Source: Streptomyces sclerotialus
GTDB lineage: Bacteria > Actinomycetota > Actinomycetes > Streptomycetales > Streptomycetaceae
Assembly (NCBI GenBank): GCA_000719105.1
Contig: JODX01000022.1
Span: 38,203-102,202, forward strand
Length of the DNA stretch: 64,000 bases
Direction: 5' to 3'
Under the pieces are notes generated by a model. That model did no database searches, was not told where the DNA came from, and was given only the letters and a program-made list of their open reading frames with translations. Numbering within the stretch: position 1 is the stretch's first letter; every line of letters starts with the position of its first letter. This document shows positions 8,026 through 17,370 of this stretch, piece by piece. A program made the translations under genes and the position numbers.

Positions 8026-9522
8026 TCAGACCACCGGTGCCGGTACGTACGGCGCCAGGTCCGCGGCGAGCTCCTCGTGTACCCGCACCTTGAGCAGCGT
8101 GCCCTCCGCGGTGTGCTCCTCGGAGATCACCTCGCCCTCGGTGTGGGCGCGCGCGACCAGCTTGCCGAGCGTGTACGGCACGAGCGCCTCGACCTCGACC
8201 GAGGGCCGGGGCAGCTCGTCGTCGATCAGCGTGAGCAGCTCGTCGATGCCCTGGCCGGTACGGGCCGAGACGGCGATGGAGCGCTTCTCGATCCGCATCA
8301 GCCGCTGGAGCACCAGCGGGTCGGCCGCATCCGCCTTGTTGATCACGACGATCTCGGGCACGTCGGTGGCGCCGACGTCCCGGATGACCTCGCGCACGGC
8401 GGCCAGCTGCTCCTCCGGGTCCGGGTGCGAACCGTCCACCACGTGCAGGATCAGGTCGGAGTCGCCGACCTCCTCCATCGTGGAGCGGAACGCCTCGACC
8501 AGGTGGTGCGGCAGGTGGCGGACGAAGCCGACGGTGTCCGCCAGCGTGTACAGCCGCCCGCCCGGCGTCTCGGCCCGGCGCACGGTCGGGTCGAGGGTCG
8601 CGAACAGGGCGTTCTCGACCAGCACGCCCGCGCCCGTGAGGCGATTGAGCAGCGAGGACTTGCCGGCGTTGGTGTAGCCGGCGATGGCTACCGAGGGCAC
8701 CTTGTTGCGCCGGCGCTCCTGGCGCTTGATCTCGCGGCCGGTCTTCATCTCCGCGATCTCCCGGCGCATCTTCGCCATCTTCTCGCGGATCCGCCGCCGG
8801 TCCGTCTCGATCTTGGTCTCACCGGGACCACGGGTGGCGAGGCCGCCGCCCTTGCCGCCGCCCATCTGCCGGGACAGCGACTGACCCCAGCCGCGCAGCC
8901 GCGGCAGCATGTACTGCATCTGCGCGAGCGCGACCTGCGCCTTGCCCTCGCGGGACTTGGCGTGCTGGGCGAAGATGTCGAGGATCAGAGCCGTGCGGTC
9001 GATGACCTTGACCTTGACGACGTCCTCGAGGTGGATGAGCTGGCCGGGGCTGAGCTCACCGTCGCAGATGACGGTGTCCGCGCCGGACTCCAGGACGATG
9101 TCCCGCAGCTCACTGGCCTTGCCGGAGCCGATGTAGGTGGCCGCGTCCGGCTTGTCGCGGCGCTGGATCACGCCGTCGAGCACCAGCGCGCCCGCGGTCT
9201 CCGCGAGGGCGGCCAGCTCCGCGAGGGAGTTCTCCGCGTCCTGCGCGGTTCCCGAGGTCCAGACACCGACGAGGACGACACGCTCCAGCCGCAGCTGGCG
9301 GTACTCGACCTCGGTGACGTCCTCGAGTTCGGTGGAGAGGCCCGCGACGCGGCGCAGGGCCGCGCGCTCGGAGCGGTCGAACTGGTCGCCGTCCCGCTCG
9401 CCGTCGATCTCGTGGCTCCAGGCGACGTCCTCTTCCATCAGGGCATCGGCCCGAAGACCGTCGGAATAGTTCTGCGCGATGACACTCTGAGCGGCCTGGG
9501 AAGGGGAAGAAGAGGAGGTCAT
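8026..9522 (-). CDS. hflX: GTPase HflX, ribosome-associated
   Basis: 498 residues. The N-terminal HflX domain contains the glycine-rich GGGKGGGLATRGPGETKIE linker, followed by a canonical G domain: G1 GYTNAGKSS, G3 DTVGF, G4 NKAD and G5 SART. HflX binds the 50S E-site and splits stalled or heat-damaged 70S ribosomes, and can also act as an RNA helicase in some bacteria. Streptomyces members carry an N-terminal extension like the first 60 residues here. Monocistronic; about 260 bp of mostly featureless DNA separate it from the M1 peptidase gene upstream. Confidence 0.95.
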   Translation of the reverse strand: MTSSSSPSQAAQSVIAQNYSDGLRADALMEEDVAWSHEIDGERDGDQFDRSERAALRRVAGLSTELEDVTEVEYRQLRLERVVLVGVWTSGTAQDAENSLAELAALAETAGALVLDGVIQRRDKPDAATYIGSGKASELRDIVLESGADTVICDGELSPGQLIHLEDVVKVKVIDRTALILDIFAQHAKSREGKAQVALAQMQYMLPRLRGWGQSLSRQMGGGKGGGLATRGPGETKIETDRRRIREKMAKMRREIAEMKTGREIKRQERRRNKVPSVAIAGYTNAGKSSLLNRLTGAGVLVENALFATLDPTVRRAETPGGRLYTLADTVGFVRHLPHHLVEAFRSTMEEVGDSDLILHVVDGSHPDPEEQLAAVREVIRDVGATDVPEIVVINKADAADPLVLQRLMRIEKRSIAVSARTGQGIDELLTLIDDELPRPSVEVEALVPYTLGKLVARAHTEGEVISEEHTAEGTLLKVRVHEELAADLAPYVPAPVV

Positions 9523-9784
9523 TGGATCCTTACGTCGATGGGAACCGGATGCGGCGACGGGTGTCGTCCGTCACTGGTGACAACGTCCGCGTACTCCTGG
9601 AGATTCCCGGAATCCGCCCGTGCACCCCGGGATGTCGCAGGTTCCGGTGTACCAGGGCGGTCCGGTTCCGCCCCGGCGGGCGGGCCGTGTCGCCGACTCG
9701 AAGATGGTCGCACGACACGGGCCGTCTCGTCACCGTGTTATTCCCGCCCGGGCACCGTCGCGCACACCGATCGCCGCAACCCCT

Positions 9785-11290
9785 TCACTCGCCGGCCGGT
9801 ACGGACCTCCAGTCCGGGTGCCCCGGCATGGGAGGCGTCCGCTCCCCGTACAGCCAGGCGCGGAAGAACCCGTCCAGGTCGCGTCCGGCGACGACGGACG
9901 CGAGGTCCTTGTAATCGTCCGTGCCGGCCGTCCCGTCGCGGTGGAGCGACACCCACGCGCGCTGCAGACGCTCGAAGGCGGGGGCACCGATCTCCTGGCG
10001 GAGGGCGTACAGCACGAGCGCGGCGCCGTCGTAGACGTTGGGCCGGAAGATGCCGGTCTTCTGGCCCTTCTCCGGTGCCTTGGGCTCCGCCGGCGGTCCC
10101 CCGGCGGCGCGCCAGCGGTCGGAGGCACCGTAGGCCGCCTTCATGCGCTCCTCCAGAGGTCTGCCGGCCTTCTCCGCCGAGTACAGCGCCTCGTACCAGG
10201 TGGCGTGGCCCTCGCTGATCCACAGGTCGGACCAGGTGCGCGGGCTGACGCTGTTCCCGAACCACTGGTGTGCCAGCTCATGGATCATCACCGACTCGAC
10301 GTACCACTCCGGGTACTCGGGCCGGGTGAAGAGCTCCCGCTCGAAGAGGGACAGCGTCTGCGTCTCCAGTTCGAAGCCCAGCCGGGCGTCGGCGACCAGC
10401 ACCCCGTACGTCTCGAAGGGGTACTGGCCGAGCTTCCCCTCCATCCAGGCGATGTGCCCGGGGGTCCTGCCCAGCCACCGTTCCAGCGTCGTGCGGTCCT
10501 TCCTGGGCACCACGTCGCGCACGGGGAGGCCGTGCGGTCCGGACCGGTGCAGCACCGTGGAGCGGCCGATGGCGACCTGGAGGAGTTCGGTGGCCATGGG
10601 GTGCTCGGTGCGGTATGTCCAGGACGTCGACTTGGTGGCGTGACCCTCACCGGCCGGCAGACCGTTGGCCACGGCCCGGTAGCCCTCCGGCGCGGTGACC
10701 CGGACGGTGAACATCGCCTTGTCGGAGGGGTGGTCGTTGCAGGGAAACACCCGGTGCGCGGCGTCGGCCTGGTTGGCCGTCACCAGGCCGTCCCGGGTGC
10801 GCACCCAGCCGCCCTGCCGGCCCTCGGCGTGCGCGGGATCACTGGTGTGCCGCACGGTGACGCGCAGCGGGCTGCCCTGCGAGAGCGGCTCCCCGGGCGT
10901 GACGATCAGGTCCTCCTCGGCACTGACGAAGGCGGCCGGGGCGCCGTTGACCTCGACGGATTCCACCGTGCCGTGGGCGAAGTCGAGGTTGACGTGCTCC
11001 AGGGGGGCCGTCGTCCGCGCCTCGATGACGGTGACGGCGTCGAGCGGCTTGCTGTTGGTGCCGGGATAGCTGAAGGAGAGGTCGTACGACTTCACGTCGT
11101 ACCCCGGGTTCCCGAGGTGCGGGAAGAGCCGGTCGCCGACGCCGAGGGGCACGGCCGGCGGGGGCGCACTCGCGGCGATCAGGCAGACGGAGACGGCGGA
11201 GGCGAGGAGGGCCGCCTTGGCACGGCGGGTCCGGGGGGCGAACGGGGCCGCCTTGGCGCGACGGGTCCTGGGACGGGGCGTGAGCAGCAT
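9785..11290 (-). CDS. Secreted M1-family zinc metallopeptidase (aminopeptidase N-like)
   Basis: 501 residues. A signal sequence (about residues 26-45) follows an unusual basic N-terminus in which RTRRAKAA occurs twice, encoded by a near-direct DNA repeat around 11212-11275. The catalytic domain has the zinc motif HELAHQW followed, 18 residues on, by the Glu of SEGHATW, and the M1 exopeptidase region reads GFELETQT where many members have GAMEN. It is shorter than full-length aminopeptidase N (about 850 residues) and belongs to the small secreted actinobacterial group. ATG 11290; an in-frame start nearer the hydrophobic core is possible given the repeat. Confidence 0.9.
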   Translation of the reverse strand: MLLTPRPRTRRAKAAPFAPRTRRAKAALLASAVSVCLIAASAPPPAVPLGVGDRLFPHLGNPGYDVKSYDLSFSYPGTNSKPLDAVTVIEARTTAPLEHVNLDFAHGTVESVEVNGAPAAFVSAEEDLIVTPGEPLSQGSPLRVTVRHTSDPAHAEGRQGGWVRTRDGLVTANQADAAHRVFPCNDHPSDKAMFTVRVTAPEGYRAVANGLPAGEGHATKSTSWTYRTEHPMATELLQVAIGRSTVLHRSGPHGLPVRDVVPRKDRTTLERWLGRTPGHIAWMEGKLGQYPFETYGVLVADARLGFELETQTLSLFERELFTRPEYPEWYVESVMIHELAHQWFGNSVSPRTWSDLWISEGHATWYEALYSAEKAGRPLEERMKAAYGASDRWRAAGGPPAEPKAPEKGQKTGIFRPNVYDGAALVLYALRQEIGAPAFERLQRAWVSLHRDGTAGTDDYKDLASVVAGRDLDGFFRAWLYGERTPPMPGHPDWRSVPAGE

Positions 11291-11378
11291 GGACCACGGC
11301 TATCAGCGCACGCGCGCTCCGCGGCGACGACGCACGCCGAACCCACCCGAACGGCCCACGTCCGGCCGGTGGCCCCGG

Positions 11379-13574
11379 CTACCGCACGGCCGTGGCGTGG
11401 TGCTGGGCCCGGCCCACGTCGTAGACCCCCGCGACGTCGCGCATCGCACGCATCAGGGCGGGAAGCTGGGCGGCGTCCGGGAGCTGCAGCGTGTAGGTGT
11501 GGCGGACGCGTTGCTGGGTGGGCGGTTCGACGGTGGCGGAGACGATCTCCACGCCTTCCAGCGCGATGGCCTCGGTGAGGTCGGCGAGGAGATGGGGTCG
11601 CTGGAACGACTCGGCGACCAGGGTGACGCGGAACTCCGCGGTGTCGCCCCAGCGCACGCCTACCTCCGCACGCCCCGCGTTCTTCATGCGCTCCACCCCG
11701 GCGCACTCCGCACGGTGCACGGTGACCACTCCCCCTCGTACGGCGAAGCCGATGATCTCGTCGGGCGGTACGGGCGTACAGCACCTCGCGAGCCGGGCGC
11801 CGGCTCCCGGCCGGTCGAGGACGACGCTCCCGGCGGCCGCGGGACGAAGGGACGGTGCGTCCGGCGCCTGGCGTGCGGCGGCGTCCTGGGGGCGCGGGGC
11901 CGGGTCGTCGGCCTGCGCGCCACTGCCTGTGGTGCTCGTGGCGTCGGCGGTGTCGGCGGTGTCGGCGGCCGCCGGATGGGTGGCCAGCCAGCGCTGGATG
12001 GCGATGCGCGCGCCGGGCGTGTGCGCGTGCTCCAGCCACTCCCGGGAGGGCTCCGAGGCCGCGTCCTGACCCATGAGGAGCTGGACGGTGTCGCCGTCAC
12101 GCAGCACCGTGCTCAGCGTCGCCAGCCGGCCATTGACACGTGCGCCGATGCACGCGTGCGCGTCCTCCCCGTACAGGGCGTACGCGGCGTCCACACAGCT
12201 CGCGCCCTCGGGGAGCCCCAGCGCGCCTCCGTCGGGCCGGAACACGGTGATCTCGCGGTCCTGGGCGAGGTCCTCGCGCAGGGTGGACCAGAACATGTCG
12301 GTGTCGGTCGCCGCCTCCTGCCAGTCCAGGAGCCGGGAGAGCCAGCCGGGCCGGGTGGGGTCGGCGCGCTCGCCGTCGGACGGGTCGTCGGCCCCCGGGG
12401 CAGGGGCATACGGGTTGCCCAGCGCGACGACGCCGGCCTCGGCGACGCGGTGCATCTGGTGCGTACGGACGAGGACCTCGACGACCTGCCCGTCCGCGCG
12501 CGCGACGGCGGTGTGCAGCGACTGGTACAGGTTGTACTTCGGGACGGCGATGAAGTCCTTGAACTCCGAGACGACCGGCGTGAAGCAGGTGTGCAGTTCG
12601 CCGAGGACCGCGTAGCAGTCGGCGTCCTCGCCCACGAGCACCAGGAGCCGCCCGAAGTCGGCGCCGCGCAGCTGACCGCGCTTGCGGGAGACGCGGTGCA
12701 CGGAGACGAAGTGCCGCGGCCGGATGACGACCTCGGCCTGGATGCCGGCCTCGCGCAGCACCGCGCGCACCTCGTCGGCGGTCCCGGCGAGGAGGTCACC
12801 GCCGTGCGCCGCGCTCTCGGCGTTCTCCGCGACGAGCTTCCAGGTCCGCTCGTACTCCTCGGGGTGCAGGATCGAGAAGACCAGGTCCTCCAGTTCGGTC
12901 TTGAGGACCTGGACGCCGAGCCGCTCGGCGAGGGGGATCAGCACGTCACGGGTGACCTTGGCGATGCGCTCCTGTTTCTCGCGGCGCATCACGCTCAGGG
13001 TGCGCATGTTGTGCAGCCGGTCGGCGAGTTTGATCGACATCACGCGGACATCGTTGCCGGTGGCGACGAGCATCTTGCGGAACGTCTCGGGCTCGGCGGC
13101 GGCCCCGTAGTCGACCTTCTCCAGCTTGGTGACGCCGTCGACGAGGAAGCGGACCTCCTCGCCGAACTCCGCGCCGACCTGATCGAGCGTCACCTCGGTG
13201 TCCTCGACCGTGTCGTGGAGGAGGGACGCAGTCAGGGTCGTGGTCTCGGCGCCGAGTTCGGCGAGGATCAGCGTCACGGCGAGCGGGTGCGTGATGTACG
13301 GCTCGCCGCTCTTGCGCATCTGGCCGCGGTGCGAGGACTCGGCGAGCAGATAGGCCCGGCGCAGGATGTCGAGGTCGGCGTCGGGGTGGTGGGCGCGGTG
13401 GGCCTCGACCACATGGCCGATCGCGTCGGGCAGCCGGTCGCGGGCGGCCGGGCCGAGCACGGCGGCCCGGCCGAGGCGGCGCAGATCGATGCGCGGGCGG
13501 CTCTTCCTGCGGTGTGCTGCAGTCGTCACAGTGGCGGGCGTGAGGGGGTTCGTGGCCTCCGCACTCATGGACAC
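11379..13574 (-). CDS. rshA: RelA/SpoT homologue, (p)ppGpp hydrolase with diverged synthetase domain
   Basis: 731 residues in the full RSH order: HD hydrolase (about 50-200), synthetase (about 240-370), TGS (REITVFRPDG), zinc-finger-like region (RLARCCTPVPPDEIIGF) and C-terminal ACT. Hydrolase motifs are intact: SSHRGQ, LLHDTVEDT and KLADRLHNMRTL. The synthetase is atypical: the usual RPKHIYSIYRKM reads RPRHFVSVHRVS, RFKDYIA reads EFKDFIA and EIQIRT reads EVLVRT, although YQSLHT remains. A hydrolase-dominant enzyme is therefore plausible. It corresponds by position to the second RSH protein of S. coelicolor rather than to RelA. An Ala/Asp/Thr-rich linker with ADTADTADAT sits before the zinc finger. 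Confidence 0.92.
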   Translation of the reverse strand: MSMSAEATNPLTPATVTTAAHRRKSRPRIDLRRLGRAAVLGPAARDRLPDAIGHVVEAHRAHHPDADLDILRRAYLLAESSHRGQMRKSGEPYITHPLAVTLILAELGAETTTLTASLLHDTVEDTEVTLDQVGAEFGEEVRFLVDGVTKLEKVDYGAAAEPETFRKMLVATGNDVRVMSIKLADRLHNMRTLSVMRREKQERIAKVTRDVLIPLAERLGVQVLKTELEDLVFSILHPEEYERTWKLVAENAESAAHGGDLLAGTADEVRAVLREAGIQAEVVIRPRHFVSVHRVSRKRGQLRGADFGRLLVLVGEDADCYAVLGELHTCFTPVVSEFKDFIAVPKYNLYQSLHTAVARADGQVVEVLVRTHQMHRVAEAGVVALGNPYAPAPGADDPSDGERADPTRPGWLSRLLDWQEAATDTDMFWSTLREDLAQDREITVFRPDGGALGLPEGASCVDAAYALYGEDAHACIGARVNGRLATLSTVLRDGDTVQLLMGQDAASEPSREWLEHAHTPGARIAIQRWLATHPAAADTADTADATSTTGSGAQADDPAPRPQDAAARQAPDAPSLRPAAAGSVVLDRPGAGARLARCCTPVPPDEIIGFAVRGGVVTVHRAECAGVERMKNAGRAEVGVRWGDTAEFRVTLVAESFQRPHLLADLTEAIALEGVEIVSATVEPPTQQRVRHTYTLQLPDAAQLPALMRAMRDVAGVYDVGRAQHHATAVR

Positions 13575-13865
13575 CTCCGGCTCCGTGGACCGGCGGACGG
13601 ATGCCCTTGGGCATACGGCGGCTCAGGGGTGGGCGTCGTTCCCCCGTCCGGACCGGTGCTTGATGCTATCGAGCCCACCACGTGCGGTTGACCGCCTCTC
13701 GCCGAGCGTGAAACGGATCACCCATTCGAGCGAGAGACTCGGGGTTTACGGTTTCGGGCCACGTGAAACACCGCGGACCTTGCGATCGTACGCGCGAGCG
13801 CCCGCCGAGCACGGTTCCCTGCCCTCCGGCGCCCCGGATGCCGCGATACCGAGTCGTGGGGCGCA

Positions 13866-14735
13866 TCAGCGCGCCGCCGTTTCCAGCCACTCGGCGTCGA
13901 TCTCGCCCTCGGCGACGATCACCGCGGGGCCCGTCATCTCGATCTCGCCGTCCGGGCGCTCGGTGATCACCAGGGTGCCGCCGGGCACCTCGACGGTGTA
14001 CGTCACCGGGGTCCCCGTCACCGCCGGGTCGGCACCGTCACGGCGGGCCGCCGCCACGGCCACGGCGCACGCGCCCGTGCCGCACGAGCGGGTCTCGCCG
14101 GAACCGCGCTCGTGGACGCGCAGCGCCACGTGCCGGGGGCCGCGGTCGACCACGAACTCCACGTTCACCCCGTCCGGGTAGGCGGCGGCCGGGCTGAACG
14201 GCGGGGGGTCGTACAGGGTGCCGGCGTGGGCGAGGTCCTCCACGAAGGCGACCGCGTGCGGGTTGCCCATGTTCACGTTGCGGGCGGGCCAGCTGCGCTC
14301 GCCGACGCTCACCGTGACGTCGCCCTCGGGCAGCCGGGCCCGGCCCATGCCGACGGTGACGTCGCCGTTCTTGGCGAGGTGCACGGTCTTCACGCCCCCG
14401 CGCGTGGCGACCGCGAGATCGCCCTCGGCCACGTGACCGGCGTGCTGGAGGTAGCGGGCGAAGACCCGCACGCCGTTGCCGCACATCTCGGCGACCGAGC
14501 CGTCGCCGTTGCGGTAGTCCATGAACCACTCGGCCTCGGCCGCCATCGCCCGCGCCTCGGGGTGCGCGGCGGACCGCACGACGTGCAGCAGGCCGTCACC
14601 GCCGATGCCCGCGCGGCGGTCGCACAGCGCGGCGACGGCGGCCGGCGGCAGGTCGATGGCGTTCTCGGGGTCCGGGACGATCACGAAGTCGTTCTCGGTG
14701 CCGTGCCCCTTGAGGAAGGCGATCCGCGTGCTCAT
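13866..14735 (-). CDS. dapF: Diaminopimelate epimerase
   Basis: 289 residues. Converts LL- to meso-diaminopimelate; note that Streptomyces peptidoglycan uses LL-DAP, so the meso product mainly feeds lysine. The two catalytic cysteines are visible in MCGNGVRVFARYL and RSCGTGACAVAV. The start is set at ATG 14735, where the conserved N-terminus MSTRIAFLKGHGTENDF begins; an in-frame opening reaches 14795 but is not conserved-looking. It is separated from miaA by a small membrane protein gene. Confidence 0.96.
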   Translation of the reverse strand: MSTRIAFLKGHGTENDFVIVPDPENAIDLPPAAVAALCDRRAGIGGDGLLHVVRSAAHPEARAMAAEAEWFMDYRNGDGSVAEMCGNGVRVFARYLQHAGHVAEGDLAVATRGGVKTVHLAKNGDVTVGMGRARLPEGDVTVSVGERSWPARNVNMGNPHAVAFVEDLAHAGTLYDPPPFSPAAAYPDGVNVEFVVDRGPRHVALRVHERGSGETRSCGTGACAVAVAAARRDGADPAVTGTPVTYTVEVPGGTLVITERPDGEIEMTGPAVIVAEGEIDAEWLETAAR

Positions 14736-14813
14736 CCCTCGATCGTACGGGGTGGGCACGACGGCCCCGGCGGCGCGGGGTCCGGACGGGAGCACCGTCT
14801 CGCGCGCGGGGCC

Positions 14814-15365
14814 TCAGCGCAGCCGGGCCACGCGCCACACGGCCAGACCGACCAGTACGGCGACGACCACCGCGTACGTGAGCACCACCCGCCAGTCGGG
14901 GCGCCGGCCGGAGCCGCGCGGCGGCAGTCCGGGCCAGGTGCTGCCGACCCGGCGGGCGGCCATCATGCCCCAGCCGGCCGCGCAGAAGCAGATCAGCAGG
15001 CCCAGCATGGCGACGACGGCGCCGCCGTCACCGAACTCGAAGGCGAGCGGGAAGGCGAACATCAGGGAACCGACCGCAGCCAGGCCCACGATGGGTGCGA
15101 GCTGCCAGATCCGCATCCGGCGCTGCGGGCGCAGCTCCACCTCGACCTCCGGCCCGGCGGACATCTCGTCCGGTGCCGGTCCGTCGGCGCTCACTCCGCC
15201 CGGCGGCTCCTCCTCGGGCCCGTCGGGGCTCAGCGGATCGCCGCCCGGGTCCGGTTCCGGTTCCGGTTCCGGCTCCAGGCGGTACCCCTCCGGGGTCTGC
15301 CGCTCGCCTTGCTCCGCGGTGTGGTGATCCGCTCCTGGTGCGGTGTCACGAGGGCCGGCCTCCAT
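14814..15365 (-). CDS. Conserved hypothetical membrane protein
   Basis: 183 residues. The N-terminal 85 residues are acidic, proline-rich and probably disordered, with a short EPEPEPEP run encoded by repeats of ggttcc near 15250. Three hydrophobic segments follow (LAPIVGLAAVGSLMFAF, AVVAMLGLLICFCAAGWGMM, VVLTYAVVVAVLVGLAVW), consistent with three membrane helices. ATG 15365 is preferred because GGAGGG lies 9 nt upstream. It lies between dapF and miaA, and its function is unknown. Confidence 0.75.
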   Translation of the reverse strand: MEAGPRDTAPGADHHTAEQGERQTPEGYRLEPEPEPEPDPGGDPLSPDGPEEEPPGGVSADGPAPDEMSAGPEVEVELRPQRRMRIWQLAPIVGLAAVGSLMFAFPLAFEFGDGGAVVAMLGLLICFCAAGWGMMAARRVGSTWPGLPPRGSGRRPDWRVVLTYAVVVAVLVGLAVWRVARLR

Positions 15366-15472
15366 CGCCACGCGCCCTCCCAACTAGGACTCCACTGGTC
15401 GATCGAAGCTTGATGATGGCACGGCGCCGGAGGCCCCGATGACGGCCGGAGCGTCCCGATGCCAGGACGTGA

Positions 15473-16411
15473 TCAGGCTGTAACCGGTCGTTCGACCAAC
15501 GCCAGTGCGAGCTCGGGGAGTTCTGTGACATCCGCCGCACCCCCCTTGAGCCAGTGCACCCGCGGGTCGCGTCTGAACCAGGAATCCTGGCGGCGCGCGA
15601 AGCGCTTGGTGGCACGAATGGTCTCGGCCCGCGCCTCTTCCTCGGTGCACTCCCCCGCGAGTGCCGCGAGCACCTGCTGGTAGCCGAGTGCACGCGACGC
15701 CGTGCGCCCTTCGCGCAGCCCTCGCGCCTCGAGGGAGCGCACCTCGTCGACGAGGCCGGCGTCCCACATGCGGTCGACCCGGCGGGCGATGCGCTCGTCC
15801 AGTTCGGGGCGGGCCACGTCGACACCGATCTGCACCGTGTCGTAGACCGAGTCGTGGCCGGGGAGGTTGGCGGTGAAGGGCTTCCCGGTGATCTCGATGA
15901 CCTCCAGGGCGCGGACGATGCGCCGGCCGTTGCCGGGCAGGATCGCCCGGGCGGCCTCGGGGTCGGCGGCGGCGAGGCGGGCGTGCAGGGCGCCCGAGCC
16001 GCGCAGGGCGAGCTCCTCCTCCAGGCGGGCCCGCACCTCGGGGTCGGTGCCGGGGAACTCCAGGTTGTCGACGGCGCCGCGGACGTACAGCCCGGAGCCG
16101 CCGACCAGGACGGGCCAGCGGCCCTCGGCGAGCAGCGCGTCGATCCGCGCGCGGGCGAGCCGCTGGTACTCGGCGACGCTGGCCGCGACGGTCACGTCCC
16201 AGATGTCCAGGAGATGGTGCGGGACGTCGCCACGTTCCTCGGGCGTCAGTTTGGCGGTACCGATGTCCATCCCCCGGTAGAGCTGCATCGAGTCGGCGTT
16301 GACGACCTCGCCGCCGAGTCGCTGGGCCAGGAAGACGCCGAGATCGGACTTGCCCGCCGCGGTGGGTCCTACGACGGCGATGACACGGGGGACCGAGGGT
16401 GCGCTGCTCAC
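15473..16411 (-). CDS. miaA: tRNA dimethylallyltransferase MiaA
   Basis: 312 residues. Transfers an isopentenyl group to A37 of tRNAs reading UNN codons, the substrate for MiaB encoded about 2 kb away. P-loop GPTAAGKSDLG is near residues 14-24, followed by NADSMQLYRGMDIGTAK and the DMAPP/tRNA motif GGSGLYVRGAVD; DSWFRRDPRVHWL lies near the C-terminus. Normal length for the family. The 180-bp region upstream is shared with the divergent small-protein gene at 16593. Confidence 0.96.
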   Translation of the reverse strand: MSSAPSVPRVIAVVGPTAAGKSDLGVFLAQRLGGEVVNADSMQLYRGMDIGTAKLTPEERGDVPHHLLDIWDVTVAASVAEYQRLARARIDALLAEGRWPVLVGGSGLYVRGAVDNLEFPGTDPEVRARLEEELALRGSGALHARLAAADPEAARAILPGNGRRIVRALEVIEITGKPFTANLPGHDSVYDTVQIGVDVARPELDERIARRVDRMWDAGLVDEVRSLEARGLREGRTASRALGYQQVLAALAGECTEEEARAETIRATKRFARRQDSWFRRDPRVHWLKGGAADVTELPELALALVERPVTA

Positions 16412-16592
16412 CGCCCCAGTCTCGCAAACCTGGCGCGCTCCCCTCGAACGAGTTACGTGACGTCACACTGCCGGGCTCGTTGCCCTTGCGAGGTTCTGAC
16501 CGCCGGTCTCCGAGTGCCGGTGACCCGGGTGACGCAAACGGACGCACCGGGCGACGCAGGATTTCGCCCGCACGAGTAACGTTGGAGTGGAT

Positions 16593-16949
16593 ATGGGCGT
16601 TTTTGCACGACTTCTCCGCAAGTCGAAGACGGCGGAGGAGGCGTCGGCCGCCGAGGCACCGGCCGGAGCGCCGGCGGCCGGCCCCGACCCGGAGGGGCCT
16701 GAGGCATCCGCGGAGGCATCCCTGGAGGCGGCGGACTCCTCCTCCCCGGCCGTACAGCCGGCCCGGGAGGCGGTGGAGTCGGCAGCGGCGCCGGAGAACC
16801 CGGAGGAAGAGGAGAACGGCGGCGGGGACGAACCGCACGGAGCCGCACCGGAGAGCTCCGGCGGAACCGACGACGACGTCGAGATCCCCGCACAGCAGAC
16901 CGCGGCGCAGGCGGCCGACAACACGGCCGGCGAGAGCGCCCGCACGTAA
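16593..16949 (+). CDS. Small acidic hypothetical protein
   Basis: 118 residues. A short basic amphipathic start (MGVFARLLRKSK) precedes about 100 residues of Glu/Ala/Pro/Gly-rich low-complexity sequence that should be disordered. ATG 16593 is favoured over a GTG two codons earlier. It begins a short plus-strand pair with the antitoxin-like gene 24 bp downstream. The basic head may be a membrane-surface or partner-binding helix. I do not recognise a function, and composition alone makes distant homology unsafe. Confidence 0.65.
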   Translation: MGVFARLLRKSKTAEEASAAEAPAGAPAAGPDPEGPEASAEASLEAADSSSPAVQPAREAVESAAAPENPEEEENGGGDEPHGAAPESSGGTDDDVEIPAQQTAAQAADNTAGESART

Positions 16950-16973
16950 GCGTTTCCGCGAGGAGGGTGGACG

Positions 16974-17246
16974 ATGAGCCTCCTGGACAACCTGAGAGCC
17001 AGACTCGGCCCCGCCAAGGGCAAGATCTCGGACCTCGCCAAGGAGCACGGGGACAAGGTCGGGCGCGGCCTCGACAAGGCGGCGCAGATGGTCGACGAGA
17101 AGACCAAGGGCAGGTACAGCGACAGGATCCACACGGGCACGGACAGGGCGAAGGGCGCCGTGGACCGGCTCGCGCACCAGGACGACGGGGCGGCGCCCCC
17201 TCCGGGCACGTCCTCCGCGCCACCCCCTCCGCCTCCGGCCTCCTGA
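16974..17246 (+). CDS. MT0933-like antitoxin-family protein
   Basis: 90 residues with the charged helical pattern MSLLDNLRARLGPAKGKISDLAKEHGDKV and KAAQMVDEKTKGRYSDRI that characterises the small actinobacterial MT0933-like antitoxin family, then a proline-rich tail. A good GGAGG (16962-16966) precedes the ATG. No toxin-like gene is adjacent, so the name reflects family membership only. It could equally be a small housekeeping protein. Confidence 0.8.
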   Translation: MSLLDNLRARLGPAKGKISDLAKEHGDKVGRGLDKAAQMVDEKTKGRYSDRIHTGTDRAKGAVDRLAHQDDGAAPPPGTSSAPPPPPPAS

Positions 17247-17294
17247 GCGGCACGAGGGCTGCACGGGGGCCGTACGAGAGCGGCACCGCATGCT

Positions 17295-17350
17295 CGCACA
17301 TCGGCGGACGGCCGTGGAGCACCACGCTCCCGGCCGTCCGCCGATGTGCG
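17295..17350. terminator. Bidirectional terminator with a 20-bp perfect stem
   Basis: Arms 17295-17314 and 17331-17350 are exact reverse complements with a 16-nt loop. It lies between the convergent antitoxin-like and LigB-like genes and is among the strongest hairpins in the window. Confidence 0.85.
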
Positions 17351-17370
17351 TCCTGCTGCTCAGTGAGGTC

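Noticed and set aside
9538..9600. GGTGACAACGTCC near hflX considered as a PafBC-type -35
   Set aside because: The minus strand reads TTGTCACCAG, not TTGTCRGTG, and no suitable -10 follows.
7300..10218. 972-codon plus-strand frame crossing the second protease, the terminator and hflX
   Set aside because: It runs antisense to hflX and out of frame with the protease, whose catalytic motifs lie in another frame. High GC keeps stop codons rare.
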